DNA from: Ignavibacteriota bacterium
Lineage (GTDB): Bacteria > Bacteroidota > Ignavibacteria > SZUA-365
Length of the DNA stretch: 64,000 bases
Direction of reading: 5' to 3'
Assembly (NCBI GenBank): GCA_016218045.1
Contig: JACRFB010000059.1
Span: 124,001 to 188,000 of the forward strand
In this document: one piece after another, positions 18,202 to 28,900 of the stretch
How positions within the stretch are numbered: position 1 is the stretch's first letter
Layout of the letters: the number at the start of each line of letters is the position of its first letter
Program-made: the position numbers and the translations under genes
The notes under the pieces: model-generated
Told to the model about the DNA's origin: nothing
The model's input: only the letters and a program-made list of their open reading frames with translations
The model's database searches: none

Positions 18202-18216
18202 TACTTCGTCGCGCCT

Positions 18217-20295
18217 TCAGCTCTCCAGCAGCGCGTTCATCTTCGCGAACAGGTCCGCCTTTCGAATCGGCTTACTCAGAAATTCATCGCAGCCGGCTTC
18301 GAGACAGATGGCGCGATCGGTGTCGTACGCGTGTGCCGTCACAGCTATTATCGGAATATGTGCGATACGACTATGCGCGCGGATATCGCGGGTGAGTTCC
18401 AGACCGGTCTTATGACCCGCGAGTGAGATGTCCATGAGCACCAATTTGACGGGTATCGTAGCGAGCATGTCCCACGCCAGTTCCGCCGTGCGGGCTGTGT
18501 GCAATATAAAATCCCCGCCGAGGAGCACTTCCATAAATTCGATGGTCTGTTCATCGTCCTCCACAAGAAGCACCACGGCTTTATCTGACGGCGCGGTCCT
18601 TTTCTCGGGCGCCGTGTAGGTTTGATGCGGGGCCGGGTGAGACACCGGTGTGACGTTCGGATCAGCACCGGTCGTAAACGTGATGGTGAAGATACTGCCC
18701 TTGCCCTTCCGACTCTCGACCGAAATCTCCGCACGATTCAGATCAAGGTATCCCTTGACCAATGCCATGCCCAGTCCCAGACCTTCGTATTCCCGTGTGT
18801 ACCCCATCTCCTCCTGGGAATACCGCGTAAACAGCATGGGTAGATACTCTTCGGAGATTCCGATACCCGTATCCTGCACAGAGAGGCAGACGCGATCCAG
18901 CGCATCTCGAAATACCCGTAGGATCACTTGCCCGCTGGGCGTGAATTTAATTGCATTGTGCACGAGGTTGCTCACCGCCTGAACCAGGCTGTATTCGTCT
19001 GCAACGACGGCAATGGGGCCGGTTTCATCCGCGGTGCATAGGATCAGATTTTTTTCCTCGGCCAGGGGTTGATGATCGAGTGCGATGGTGCGCATAAGCG
19101 CAGAAACATCAATGGGCACTGGATGAGGCGTGTATTCGCCTGCCTGCAGCCGGGAGACATTGAGAATCATGTCGACGGTGCGAAGCAGGCGGTCGCCGCC
19201 ACGTCGCACACTATCGAAAAACGACCTGTCGCCATCAGTCGCCAACGGAAGAAACCTCTCGGCGATCACACCCGTGTACCCGAGAATGATATTCAAGGGC
19301 GTGCGGATCTCATGCGAGATGTTCGCAATAAAGGCGTCCTTCAGTTTCTCGCTATGTTCCGCCCTGTTCTTGGCCGCGTGTAATTCCTCCGCGACACGGC
19401 GCCTCTCGGTGATGTCGGTCAGACCGCCGTATAGGATGGTTGCACCGTCAGACGCCGGATCTGTGACACACTCCACGGTGGATTCGAGCCAGACGATGTG
19501 TCCGTCCTTGTGATGAATCCGTAATTCGCACGTGGCCTTGGCACCGGCCGGTACGGACACGACATTCGCGTCGAACATCGACTGATCTTCATCCACGACA
19601 AGGAATCTCCAACAACCCTTGTCCTGGATATATTCCCGGCTGTACCCCGTGATTCGTTCCGCGGCGCCCGTGATCCAGACAATAGTGTAGCGATTTTTCG
19701 TCTCAGCGGAACAGGAATATGCAATATCGCTGGTGATGGCCGAGACGCGTCGAAAGTACTCCTCGCTCCGCTTGCGCGCCTCATTTTCCCGGTGCAGATC
19801 CTCGAGCAGGTTCAGCGTGGCGCGATGGGCTCTGCGTAATTCGGTGGTGCGTTCCTCGACCAGTTCCTGGAGAACGCGGCGTTCGTCGCGGTCGCGGCGT
19901 CCCGCCTCGTTGATCTTCAGCATCGCCGAAAGGATCGCCTCCAACTCAACTTGATCGAACGGTTTATGCAGGAAGCCATCGGCGCCACACTCGAGGGCGC
20001 GGATACGACTGGCCTTGTCATCACGCATCGCCGTGACAAAGACGACCGGTATGTCCCGTGTTGTCGAATCCGCCTTGAGTCGTTTACAAATCTCGTACCC
20101 GCTCACCCCGGGCATGACGATGTCAAGGAATATCACATTCGGCTGCGTTACCCGCGCGACATCAAGTCCAGCAATACCATCACGTGCCAGTAATATTTCC
20201 GCCGAGGGAGCGATCTCCCCCACGAGTGCCTTGATGGTGACAAGATTGTCTTCTGCGTCATCAATGGCCAGTATCAGGGCCTTGAAATCATGCAT
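18217..20295 (-). CDS. Soluble hybrid kinase REC-PAS-HK-REC
   Basis: Last gene of the leftward operon; its start overlaps the preceding stop by 8 bp. The 692-residue protein has no membrane helix. An N-terminal receiver (LAIDDAEDN; Asp58 in VIFLDIVMPG; Lys in FLHKPFD) leads through a helix to a PAS domain (about 185-300), a DHp domain with His328 (SHEIRTPLN), an ATPase domain (HNAIKFT, DTGIGIS, GLGLGM) and a second receiver (VVLLVEDDEQ, LVLMDISLAG, FLSKPIRK). It can receive phosphate through the first receiver and pass it within or out of the second. No DNA-binding output is present in the operon. Confidence 0.93.
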   Translation of the reverse strand: MHDFKALILAIDDAEDNLVTIKALVGEIAPSAEILLARDGIAGLDVARVTQPNVIFLDIVMPGVSGYEICKRLKADSTTRDIPVVFVTAMRDDKASRIRALECGADGFLHKPFDQVELEAILSAMLKINEAGRRDRDERRVLQELVEERTTELRRAHRATLNLLEDLHRENEARKRSEEYFRRVSAITSDIAYSCSAETKNRYTIVWITGAAERITGYSREYIQDKGCWRFLVVDEDQSMFDANVVSVPAGAKATCELRIHHKDGHIVWLESTVECVTDPASDGATILYGGLTDITERRRVAEELHAAKNRAEHSEKLKDAFIANISHEIRTPLNIILGYTGVIAERFLPLATDGDRSFFDSVRRGGDRLLRTVDMILNVSRLQAGEYTPHPVPIDVSALMRTIALDHQPLAEEKNLILCTADETGPIAVVADEYSLVQAVSNLVHNAIKFTPSGQVILRVFRDALDRVCLSVQDTGIGISEEYLPMLFTRYSQEEMGYTREYEGLGLGMALVKGYLDLNRAEISVESRKGKGSIFTITFTTGADPNVTPVSHPAPHQTYTAPEKRTAPSDKAVVLLVEDDEQTIEFMEVLLGGDFILHTARTAELAWDMLATIPVKLVLMDISLAGHKTGLELTRDIRAHSRIAHIPIIAVTAHAYDTDRAICLEAGCDEFLSKPIRKADLFAKMNALLES

Positions 20296-23200
20296 TCAGC
20301 GCCTCGTGTATTGCTGCTAACAGAAGTGTCGCATCCACCGGCTTTGCAATGTATCCATCAAATCCGTGCGAAAGAATCCACGCCTTCTCCTCCACTGTTG
20401 CACTGGCGGTCACTGCAATCACAGGAATCGATCGCAGCTCCGCATGCTCGCGCAGATGCCGCAACACCTCAATGCCGGTCATGCCCGGCAAGGCAATATC
20501 CAGTAATATGATATCCGGTCGTCGCTCGCCGGCAAGCGCGAGGCCTGTCGGACCGTCTGTTGCAGAGAGCACCCGATATGTATCCGCAAGCAATGCCTGT
20601 AAGGTCAGGAGATTGTCGGGCTGATCCTCGACAATGAGTACCAGTGCCTGAGCGGAAGCGGCATCTTCCGTGCCTGTCATCACAGGGCGCTGTGCCGCTG
20701 GATTCGGTGCTGTATGGCCGGAACGTGTGATGGCTGCCACCGCGCTCAACAACTCCTCCCGGTTGATATCACCCTTCTGAATCAACTGTATCACGTGGTT
20801 GCGTCTCAGGTACTGCAATTCATCCGGCGATATCTCCTTCGCCGTGAGGATTATCACGGGCAAGGTCCGCGTGGCTTCATTTTCACGGATGGCACCGAGG
20901 ACCTGGAAGCCGTCTATCTTCGGCATCATGAGATCGAGGATCACTCCATCGGGTCGGGTCTGTCTGAGTATTGCGAGCGCCTCCTCGCCATTCCGGGCGA
21001 TGAGGAGATTGTACCCGGCTCCTGCCAGAGTTTCCTGCAATTGTACTATCGCCGCCTCCGTATCGTCGACAAGGAGCAGCGTGTATCCCTCCGCCCTGTC
21101 GGAGCGCGCATCGATGGGAGCGTTCACATTCGAACCATCAGCAGACGTCGGCGCTTTCCGGATTGCAGGCCGGCCGCCGGGTATCGGCAACGTGAGTGTG
21201 AAGGTGCTGCCGACGCCGGGTTCGCTTGTGACGGTCAGCTCTCCACCCAAAAGCGAGACAAATCGCTTCGCGATGCTCAGGCCGAGACCTGACCCACCGT
21301 ATCGACGGGACGCACTTGCATCGGCCTGCCTGAACTCATCAAAAATGAAAGGCACGTCACCGGCGGCAATTCCGATACCGGTATCACACACCGCAATGGC
21401 TGCAGTATCGTTTGTGTGGGACAGCGTTACAGTGATGGAGCCCTGTTCTGTGAACTTTACGGCATTCGCGAGAAGATTGTGAAGCACATGCTTCAATTTT
21501 TCCGGATCATTCCACAGGAGTATGCGGGAATCGAGTCCTTCATAATTCATAGTTATGTTTTTTTCTCTCGCATCCTCGGAATGAAGCTCCACGACCTCGC
21601 GGATAACGGAGCAAAGATCCACTTCGTCGTATTCCATGTGTTCATAACCGGATTCGACACGTGCGATATCGAGAATATTGTTGATGAGTGCAAGCAGCCG
21701 TTTGCCGTTCCGCATAATTACATGCAGGTACGAGTATTCTTCGTCGGGGATTCGACCTTCCAATTTCCGGGTCAATACTCCCGACAAACCAATAACGGAG
21801 TTGAGCGGGGTCCGCAATTCATGACTCATGGTCGAAATAAATGTCGTCTTGAGTCGATTCGCTTCATCGAGCCGCTGCTTTTGTTCCTCGAGCACAATAT
21901 TCTGATGAGACAATTCATCGGCCTGCACGCGTAATTCCGCACTCTGTACCTCAAGTTCGCGGTTGAGTCCATGCAGTTTCTCAAGCAGCCCCATCCGTCG
22001 CATTTCACCCAGAGCACTGTCAACACGTGCCGCGACGAGGTCTGCGACACTCTCCGTGAGGGAGATGGCATAGGTGTCATACGTATTTGTTGTCGCAAGC
22101 GACACCACCGCGATCACGGTGTCGGAGATAACCACAGGGAGCGTGAGGATTTCCCTGGCGCGGATCGACCCACCCACCGTCTCGAGATACAATCTCGTGT
22201 CATCCAGATCACGAATGGTGATGTGCTGAAGAGACCGCGTTTGGAGCGCACGACCGAATTCACCCTCAAATGTGGAGGCGTCGAAACTGGCTCGTGCCTG
22301 CTCGTGAAGCCCGATGGAAGCATGGTGGGTGAATGTGCGACCGTCATTCGAACGCAGATACAGCGCACCCATCTGCGAACGTGTCTCGCTCATCAGTACG
22401 CCGAGAAGCTGTTGAAAAAACACGGCCGGTTCCTGTGCATTCGGCACCACACGGGCAACCGCCGCTTCGCCGCTTCGAATGTTGATCGACGACTCCAATT
22501 CGCGCGCAAGCGCGTTGAATTCCGTGGCGAGCACGCCGAATTCGTTGGAATATGGATAATTGCATCGTGCGCCAAGTTCCCCTTCTCTGAATGAATGCGT
22601 GGTGCTCAACAGGAGTCCCAACGGCCGTTTGATGGTAAATATCAATCCCGCCCCAATTACAACAGAAAGAAATACCACGAACGTGAGCAACGTCGCCATT
22701 TGTTTCTGAAGATCGGCATTGATCACCTCTGACTGTTGGTACAATTCCCTGGCCCTGCCACGAGCGAAGCGGTCAATAACATCCAACGCCCTCATGACAT
22801 GTCCCCAGCTTTTTTCCGCCTCCTTGGACATTACTTCACTGTGGCCGAGTACGTTATTATCCCCCGTCTTGTGCCAGTTCATTATCGCTGATTGAACCAC
22901 CTCGTATTCGAGCATCCTCACAGAGAGTGTGTCCACATCGGAGGCCGGACCGAGATACTGCGACCGGAATATTCGTACCTGCTCCCTGCAGTGCGCCTGG
23001 AGGACATGGAGTTGCGCTTCCGCGTCGAGCAATTCCTGCTGTGACATCACCGAGCGGAGATTTCTGTGCATCAGCTCTATGGTGAGGAGATCCGCCCGCA
23101 GAACGCCGATGGCGGTACGTACTGTCAGCGGATGGTTGTAGAGTAAACGTGTCTGCTCGTGAATCCTATCGGCCTGCCATATCGCAACCCCGCCGATCGT

Positions 23201-23308
23201 TACATCAAATAGGATGAATGCGGTGAGACTCAGCACAAGCCAGTTGCGAATGGAAAAATTACGTAGGTGCATGATCGGTCCAGTCATGGCGTTGGTGAGG
23301 ATAGTCAT
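20288..23308 (-). CDS. Membrane hybrid kinase 4HB-HAMP-GAF-HK-REC-REC
   Basis: The ATG at 23308 overlaps the cheR stop as ATGA, which supports this start; ATGs at 23287 and 23272 are closer to the first helix. The 1006-residue product has a membrane helix, a four-helix-bundle periplasmic sensor (about residues 45-190), a second helix (TFVVFLSVVIGAGLIFTI), HAMP, a GAF domain, a coiled coil, a DHp domain with His496 (SHELRTPLN), an ATPase domain (ANAVKFT, DTGIGIA, GSGLGL) and two receivers with Asp792 and Asp937. Sensors with 4HB and HAMP are shared with chemoreceptors, which makes it a possible partner of the CheR encoded just upstream. Confidence 0.92.
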   Translation of the reverse strand: MTILTNAMTGPIMHLRNFSIRNWLVLSLTAFILFDVTIGGVAIWQADRIHEQTRLLYNHPLTVRTAIGVLRADLLTIELMHRNLRSVMSQQELLDAEAQLHVLQAHCREQVRIFRSQYLGPASDVDTLSVRMLEYEVVQSAIMNWHKTGDNNVLGHSEVMSKEAEKSWGHVMRALDVIDRFARGRARELYQQSEVINADLQKQMATLLTFVVFLSVVIGAGLIFTIKRPLGLLLSTTHSFREGELGARCNYPYSNEFGVLATEFNALARELESSINIRSGEAAVARVVPNAQEPAVFFQQLLGVLMSETRSQMGALYLRSNDGRTFTHHASIGLHEQARASFDASTFEGEFGRALQTRSLQHITIRDLDDTRLYLETVGGSIRAREILTLPVVISDTVIAVVSLATTNTYDTYAISLTESVADLVAARVDSALGEMRRMGLLEKLHGLNRELEVQSAELRVQADELSHQNIVLEEQKQRLDEANRLKTTFISTMSHELRTPLNSVIGLSGVLTRKLEGRIPDEEYSYLHVIMRNGKRLLALINNILDIARVESGYEHMEYDEVDLCSVIREVVELHSEDAREKNITMNYEGLDSRILLWNDPEKLKHVLHNLLANAVKFTEQGSITVTLSHTNDTAAIAVCDTGIGIAAGDVPFIFDEFRQADASASRRYGGSGLGLSIAKRFVSLLGGELTVTSEPGVGSTFTLTLPIPGGRPAIRKAPTSADGSNVNAPIDARSDRAEGYTLLLVDDTEAAIVQLQETLAGAGYNLLIARNGEEALAILRQTRPDGVILDLMMPKIDGFQVLGAIRENEATRTLPVIILTAKEISPDELQYLRRNHVIQLIQKGDINREELLSAVAAITRSGHTAPNPAAQRPVMTGTEDAASAQALVLIVEDQPDNLLTLQALLADTYRVLSATDGPTGLALAGERRPDIILLDIALPGMTGIEVLRHLREHAELRSIPVIAVTASATVEEKAWILSHGFDGYIAKPVDATLLLAAIHEALNA

Positions 23309-24126
23309 GGGCGGAATATTGCGGAATACGCGACGACTTCGCTGTATCCACGATCTGCTAAAAGACTCCGTTCGGCTTCTCCCACAATCAGATAGCAGCC
23401 GGGATTCAATGCAGCAACAAGTTTGTCTATTATTACATCCTGCTTGGACGAGGAATAATACATGAGAAGATTCGAACACATGATGACATCAAAGCCGCCG
23501 TAAATACTGCCAGGGGGCGCCGCATGTTTGGAATTACACACATCGAAAACGGAAAATTCAATGTTGCGTTTCAAGACGTCATTCACCACACACATGCCGT
23601 TGCTGACGGTGAACCACTCTGATGCACGTTCCATCGTCAGTGTCAGCAATGCCGCTTCCGGGTATGCTCCCAACGCGGCCTTCGCTATTTGCACCTTGCA
23701 TAAGTCCGTGGCAAACATCCGGTAGGGCAATCCGCGGGGCTCTTTCGCGGAGGCCTCTTCGAGGAGTATCGCCAGACTGTACGATTCCTGTCCGGCCGCA
23801 CAACCGACGGACCACACTCGTAATTCTCTATGTTGCGTTTCGTTCGAGATTCGTGTGAGTCTCGGTACAATTGTATGTTCGAACACCGCAAAGGTAAATG
23901 TGTTACGAAAGAATGCGCTATAACCGTTGAACAACAATTTCACAAGTTGATGCGACTCTCCCGGGGATTCGACGATGAGTGATACATATTCGGATACACC
24001 CGTACACATGAGTGCGGACACTCGCTGCATAATGCAGCGTTCCACAAATGATGGTTCGAACTGCGTAATATCCACACCACAGTTGTGTCGCAACGTTTCC
24101 CGCACGGGTTCCGGAAAGTCCATCAT
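23305..24126 (-). CDS. cheR: CheR-type protein glutamate methyltransferase
   Basis: A 273-residue protein with the CheR N-terminal helical domain and the SAM-binding core LRVWSVGCAAGQESYSLAIL, then the Asp in FATDLCK, and IMCSNLLMYYSSSKQ where CheR has the (C/F)RNVLIYF motif. The substrate loop LLFNGYSAFFRNTFTFAVFE keeps the FFR core. CheR methylates chemoreceptor Glu residues. No CheB, CheA or chemoreceptor lies in the window, so the target may be a kinase of the same operon. It overlaps both neighbours by 4 bp (ATGA). Confidence 0.87.
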   Translation of the reverse strand: MMDFPEPVRETLRHNCGVDITQFEPSFVERCIMQRVSALMCTGVSEYVSLIVESPGESHQLVKLLFNGYSAFFRNTFTFAVFEHTIVPRLTRISNETQHRELRVWSVGCAAGQESYSLAILLEEASAKEPRGLPYRMFATDLCKVQIAKAALGAYPEAALLTLTMERASEWFTVSNGMCVVNDVLKRNIEFSVFDVCNSKHAAPPGSIYGGFDVIMCSNLLMYYSSSKQDVIIDKLVAALNPGCYLIVGEAERSLLADRGYSEVVAYSAIFRP

Positions 24127-25469
24127 TCATCAATCGAATATTTTGCTTCCTTTCCGAGTGCCTGCAGCAAAGCATTGACCTCCTTTTTCATCGCGACCAT
24201 TGCGAGTTCACGGTCGACTGTGAGATTAAAAAATCGCTGCATTTCCTGCATCCGTTCCTGCAATTTGAGGTTGGCCTTAATCCTGTCCGACACGTCGTGC
24301 GCGCTCGTCCTGAATCCAATGAAGTGGCCTTGCCCGTCATATAGCGGACGCCAGGAGACCGTCACCCATATCGTGCCACCATCCTTACATTTGGCACGAA
24401 TTTCAAGGCAGTCGCCGCTAGAACCACGCAATGCGTCCTGCATGGCAAGTTGGAGTTTCTCGCGATCCTCTTCGATCACGATCATGCCGAACACGTCGCC
24501 CGAGTCGATATATTCCGCGGGTGTGTACCCTGTAAACGTGACTGCATTGTTGTTCATCCACACGAGTGCGCCTTGTGCATCAAACCACGCCTCCCAACTC
24601 GCGGAGTATTCCGTGAGTGCACGGAATCTGGTTTCGCTTTCCACGAGCGCTTTCTCCGCACGTTTTCGCTCGTTTATCACGTCGAACACCACCGCAAAAT
24701 GAGCCGGCATCGGGCTGTATACAGAGAGGTTGACCCACAGCCCCATTGATTGTATGTAATACTCCAAACTCTGTGGTGCTCCTGTGTTGGCGACATTCTC
24801 GTAGATTCGTAGCAGGTCGAGATCAAGCTCCACGGCTTTCGGCAGAATTTCGCTGAGCCGACGCCCGACTACATCGGTCAGTCCGGTCTGTCTTTCAAAA
24901 GCCGCGTTGACAGTGATGTATATAAAATCGGGAGCTGACCCGTCCGTTTCAATCATCCGACAGAGAGCAAAGGCATTAAGCATGTTCTCGAACAAGGATC
25001 TGTACAGATATTCACTTTCACGCAGCGCCTTTTCCGCCGCATGCCGCGCTTCGAGACTACTCTTTTCTTCGAGCACTCGAAGTATGGCCAGGGAGAGCCG
25101 GTCGAGACGAAATTTCGACACGTAATCCTTCGCGCCGCGTTTTAAAAGATCAACTGCGGTCTCCTCACCAATTGCTCCTGAAACACACAGAAACGGAGTT
25201 GTCGGGGCACGTTCCTGGGCGATACGCAGCGCCTGCTGTGCATTATATCCGGGCAGGTCATAGTCGGAGAGAATAACATCAAACACACGTTCCGAGAGTG
25301 CAGCAATGAATCGTCGCTCGGAGTTCACCCACTTGACCTCCGCATTGAACCACTCCTTGCGCAATTTTGCGGACACAAGCTCATAGTCGCCTTCCGAGTC
25401 CTCGAGGTACAGGACACGCAATGCCATGTTCCCCACGTCTGCTGGAAATTCCGCATCTGGTTGAGACAT
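24123..25469 (-). CDS. Receiver-PAS-PAS protein without kinase domain
   Basis: The 448-residue product has a receiver (about residues 16-135, YLEDSEGDYE, Asp69 in VILSDYDLPG, Lys in YVSKF), two PAS/PAC units (about 150-275 and 280-400, second with TVSWRPLYDGQGHFIGF) and a C-terminal coiled coil with NLTVDRELAMVAMKKEVNAL, a helix seen in many PAS regulators next to separate kinases. No DHp or ATPase domain is present. It probably works as a phosphorylatable adaptor passing ligand or redox information. The gap to the upstream receiver gene is 23 bp; it overlaps cheR by 4 bp. Confidence 0.88.
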   Translation of the reverse strand: MSQPDAEFPADVGNMALRVLYLEDSEGDYELVSAKLRKEWFNAEVKWVNSERRFIAALSERVFDVILSDYDLPGYNAQQALRIAQERAPTTPFLCVSGAIGEETAVDLLKRGAKDYVSKFRLDRLSLAILRVLEEKSSLEARHAAEKALRESEYLYRSLFENMLNAFALCRMIETDGSAPDFIYITVNAAFERQTGLTDVVGRRLSEILPKAVELDLDLLRIYENVANTGAPQSLEYYIQSMGLWVNLSVYSPMPAHFAVVFDVINERKRAEKALVESETRFRALTEYSASWEAWFDAQGALVWMNNNAVTFTGYTPAEYIDSGDVFGMIVIEEDREKLQLAMQDALRGSSGDCLEIRAKCKDGGTIWVTVSWRPLYDGQGHFIGFRTSAHDVSDRIKANLKLQERMQEMQRFFNLTVDRELAMVAMKKEVNALLQALGKEAKYSIDE

Positions 25470-25492
25470 GATTTCTCCGCTCGTGATAGACG

Positions 25493-25942
25493 TTATCGAT
25501 ACAAGATGTCCGGCGGCCTTTCGTTCACTATAGCCCAGAACAGGCCGATGGCCTGCACCGCCTCCATAAATTTCTGATATCGCACAGGTTTGACAACAAA
25601 GGCGTCCGCACCGAGTTTATAACTTCGCAGAATATCCTCCTCTTGTGATGAGGATGTGAGCATTACCACTCGAATATACCGCAGGGCAGCATCGCCGCGA
25701 ATGGCGGCAAGAGTTTCAATGCCGTCCATTCGCGGCATTTTCACATCCAACAGCACGACCACTGGATCACCCGATTCGCGGTTTGTATACTGTCCCTGCC
25801 TGCGCAGGTATTCGAGTGCTTCGACACCGTCACGCACATGGACGACATCATTCGCAAGCCGTAACTGCGTGAATCCCTCCAGTATCAGTTCTGCATCCAT
25901 GGGGCTGTCTTCCACCAGCAGAACCTTGCGCATGTCACCCAT
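25493..25942 (-). CDS. Rcp1-like single-domain response regulator
   Basis: The ATG at 25942 overlaps the end of the upstream sensor gene by 8 bp. The 149-residue protein is a receiver (KVLLVEDSPMDAELI, VVLLDVKMPRMDG, Thr/Ser in MLTSSS, Lys in FVVKPVR) with the C-terminal extension AIGLFWAIVNERPP that is typical of regulators paired with phytochrome-type kinases such as cyanobacterial Rcp1. The gene arrangement, overlapping the phytochrome-type kinase end, makes it the direct phosphate acceptor. A close paralogue is at 33512-33955. Confidence 0.92.
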   Translation of the reverse strand: MGDMRKVLLVEDSPMDAELILEGFTQLRLANDVVHVRDGVEALEYLRRQGQYTNRESGDPVVVLLDVKMPRMDGIETLAAIRGDAALRYIRVVMLTSSSQEEDILRSYKLGADAFVVKPVRYQKFMEAVQAIGLFWAIVNERPPDILYR

Positions 25943-28900
25943 TGTTCTCCTCCGGTTCGTAGGGTAAGGTGAAGTGAAACGTTGCGCCGCGGTTGAGTTC
26001 CGCTTCCGCCCACACGCGGCCGCCGTGGCGAAGAATGATGCGCTGCACGGTTGCAAGTCCGATGCCATTCCCCTCGAACTCCGTGCTCGTGTGCAGACGT
26101 TGGAATACGCCGAACAGCTTTCCGGCATATTGCATGTCGAAACCCGCACCGTTGTCGCTTACAGTGTATTCAGCATATGTTCCCGCATCGCGCCCCTTGA
26201 TGCTGATGCGCGCCTGCTCCTTCTGCCGCGTATATTTCACCGCGTTGTCGAGCAGGTTGGTCCAGACTTGCCGGAGCAGATTACGTTCCCCCGGCGCGTC
26301 GGGCAGTTCGCCGATCGTCCAGTGAATCACACGCTGTGTGTGGATCTGATCCAGGACCGAGACGATATCCTGCACAAGTGTATTCATTACCACGGGACGT
26401 TTTGTCAATTCCGATTTGGCGGTGCGTGAGAATTTCAGCAGATCATCGATGAGACCGCCCATCTGCCGCGCCGCGGTCGAGATGCAGCCCGCGTACCGCG
26501 AGCCGGTCTCGTCGAGTTGGCCCGCGGTGTTCTCGAGCAGCAATTCCACATACCCGTCGAGATGCCGCAGCGGTGCGCGCAAATCGTGCGACACCGAGTA
26601 GCAGAAGGCCTCCAACTCCTTGTTCACGGCCTCCACCTGCGCGGTTCTTTCCGCCACACGTTCCTCGAGATGGATGTTGGCGTCCCGTAATTTCATCTCG
26701 AGCTGTTTCCGTGCAGTAATATCCTGCATCGCGGTGATGAAGTAGAGCGGCTCGCCGGCGGCATCACGACGCAGCACAGTGGCGAGGTCCACCCAGATAA
26801 CCTGACCTGATTTGGTGATGTATCGCTTTTCGAATCGCGCTGCGGAAACATCGCCGCGCATGACCTGTGCTACAAACAGCAACGAGGATTCTACATCGTC
26901 GGGATGTGTAATGTCCATCCAATTTCGCGACGCAAGTTCAGCTTCTGAGTAGCCGAGCATAGCCCGAAAGGTTGCGTTGGTACGAAGGGTGCCATCGGGA
27001 TTCGTGATGGAAAATCCTACAAGCGAGTTTTCGAAGATGCTGCGGAAGTACGCTTCACTCGTGCGCAAATTCTCTTCTGCGCGAATACGTTCGTCGATCT
27101 CTGCCCGCAGCCGCGCGTTTGCCTCCCGCAGTTCGTGTGTTCGTGTTGCGACGAGCGAATCCGCCTCGTTGTATGCACGCTGCAGGGCCTGCTGTGTTTC
27201 GAGCAGTTTGTCCTTCTCGCGCTCCAGGGCCGCGTTTACAGTGCGCAACTGCGTCGGACTCGGTATGGCGAGAAGTTTTGGCAGCGTGGGCCACAGCGCG
27301 ATGGCCGTTGCAAAGGATACGGCGGCGCAGAGCGAATCCACAAGCGCCTGCCAGGCATCCACCGGCCTCCATACTCCCACCACATGCACCATGTGGGTGA
27401 TGCCGCAGGCCAGGATAAACAGTCCGAAGAGGAAGAGCACCCATGTAAAGGGCATGTCGGTGCGTTTGCGCACGAAAATGATCAGAAAAAACGGTATCGA
27501 TGAGTACGAAACGGCGATGAGGCCGTTGGCAATGGCCATCACCATCATGGCCGGCGAAGTCATGGCGCCGGCAATCGCGCCGCGTATCTCCATCGGCTCG
27601 GACATGCTCACCATCGGCACCACGATGAGCAGGCCGAGTGCAAGCGCCGGACCGGCGAGTCGCGGGATCTGGCGCAGCACCATGCGTCCGGCCGTCGGCA
27701 CACGGCTGTCGGAGCGCAGCGTCGTTCTGCGCAAATAGAGACTGTTGGTGACCATAAAAAGCGAGCTGCATACCATGGCACCCGCGGCCGCCATCGGCAC
27801 GAGCAGGCCGTACGCCGCGATCGGAATGAGGGCGACGTTGTACAGCAGCGCCCAGACAAGGTTCTGGATGATCGTCTGCGATGTCGCTCGCGAGCGCAGT
27901 ATGGCCTGTGTCACCGCGCCCACCTCGTTCGACAGTATCGTTACCCCCGCGGCTGCCTGCGCAATATCGGTGCCGCTTCCGAAACTGATACCCACATCCG
28001 CTTGAGCAAGCGCCGGAGCGTCGTTTATTCCATCACCCACCATCATCACCGTCGGATGCGCGTAATTCCCCAGCGTACACGCCTCCTGCAGTTCCTGAAT
28101 GGCACGGGCCTTTTGCTCGGGCGTCCGTTCCGCAAGCACACGTGGAATGCCGAGCTGCCCGGCAAGCGCATCGGCGGCACGCCGGCTGTCGCCGGTGAGC
28201 AGCACCATGTCGATGCCCAGCGTTTTCAGATCGGCAACGGCGGCGGCCGCGTCGGGACGCACTGTATCGGCAACAGCGATGATGCCGACGGGAACCGCGG
28301 ATGTGTCACTTCCCCTCTCACGCGCGGTGACGATTATCGTTGTCTTGCCATCCGTTTGCAGCGGTTCGAGGAGCTGCTTCAGCGCATCCGTATCGACTCC
28401 ATCATTGCGTGCCATGGACTCATTCCCGACGGCCACGGTCAATGATGCAATCGTTCCGCGCACACCCGATCCGCCAAAGGTTCGCACGTCCTCCGCGTCA
28501 ACAATAAACACGGCACGTGCTTCCGCCTCTTTTGCCAGTGCCCGGGAAATCGGGTGATCGGTCCCTCGCTCCACACTTGCCGCAAGGCGGAGCACTTCTT
28601 CGGGAGTATATCCGTCACATGGGAGAATGTCGGTGACACGGGGTGTGCCGGTGGTAAGTGTGCCGGTTTTGTCGAACACCACGATGTGTGCCTGTCCCGC
28701 TCGCTCGAGCATGTCTCCGCTCCGGAACAGCACGCCCGCTTCCGCAGCGCCCGCCATGCCCGCCATCACCGCTGTGGGAGCGGCCAGGCCGATGGCGCAG
28801 GGGCAGGCGATGACAAGCACCGCAACAGTATTCATCATGGCCACGGACCATCCCGCCTCGGCCACAACCATCCAACCGACACAGGTGCATGCCGCGAATC

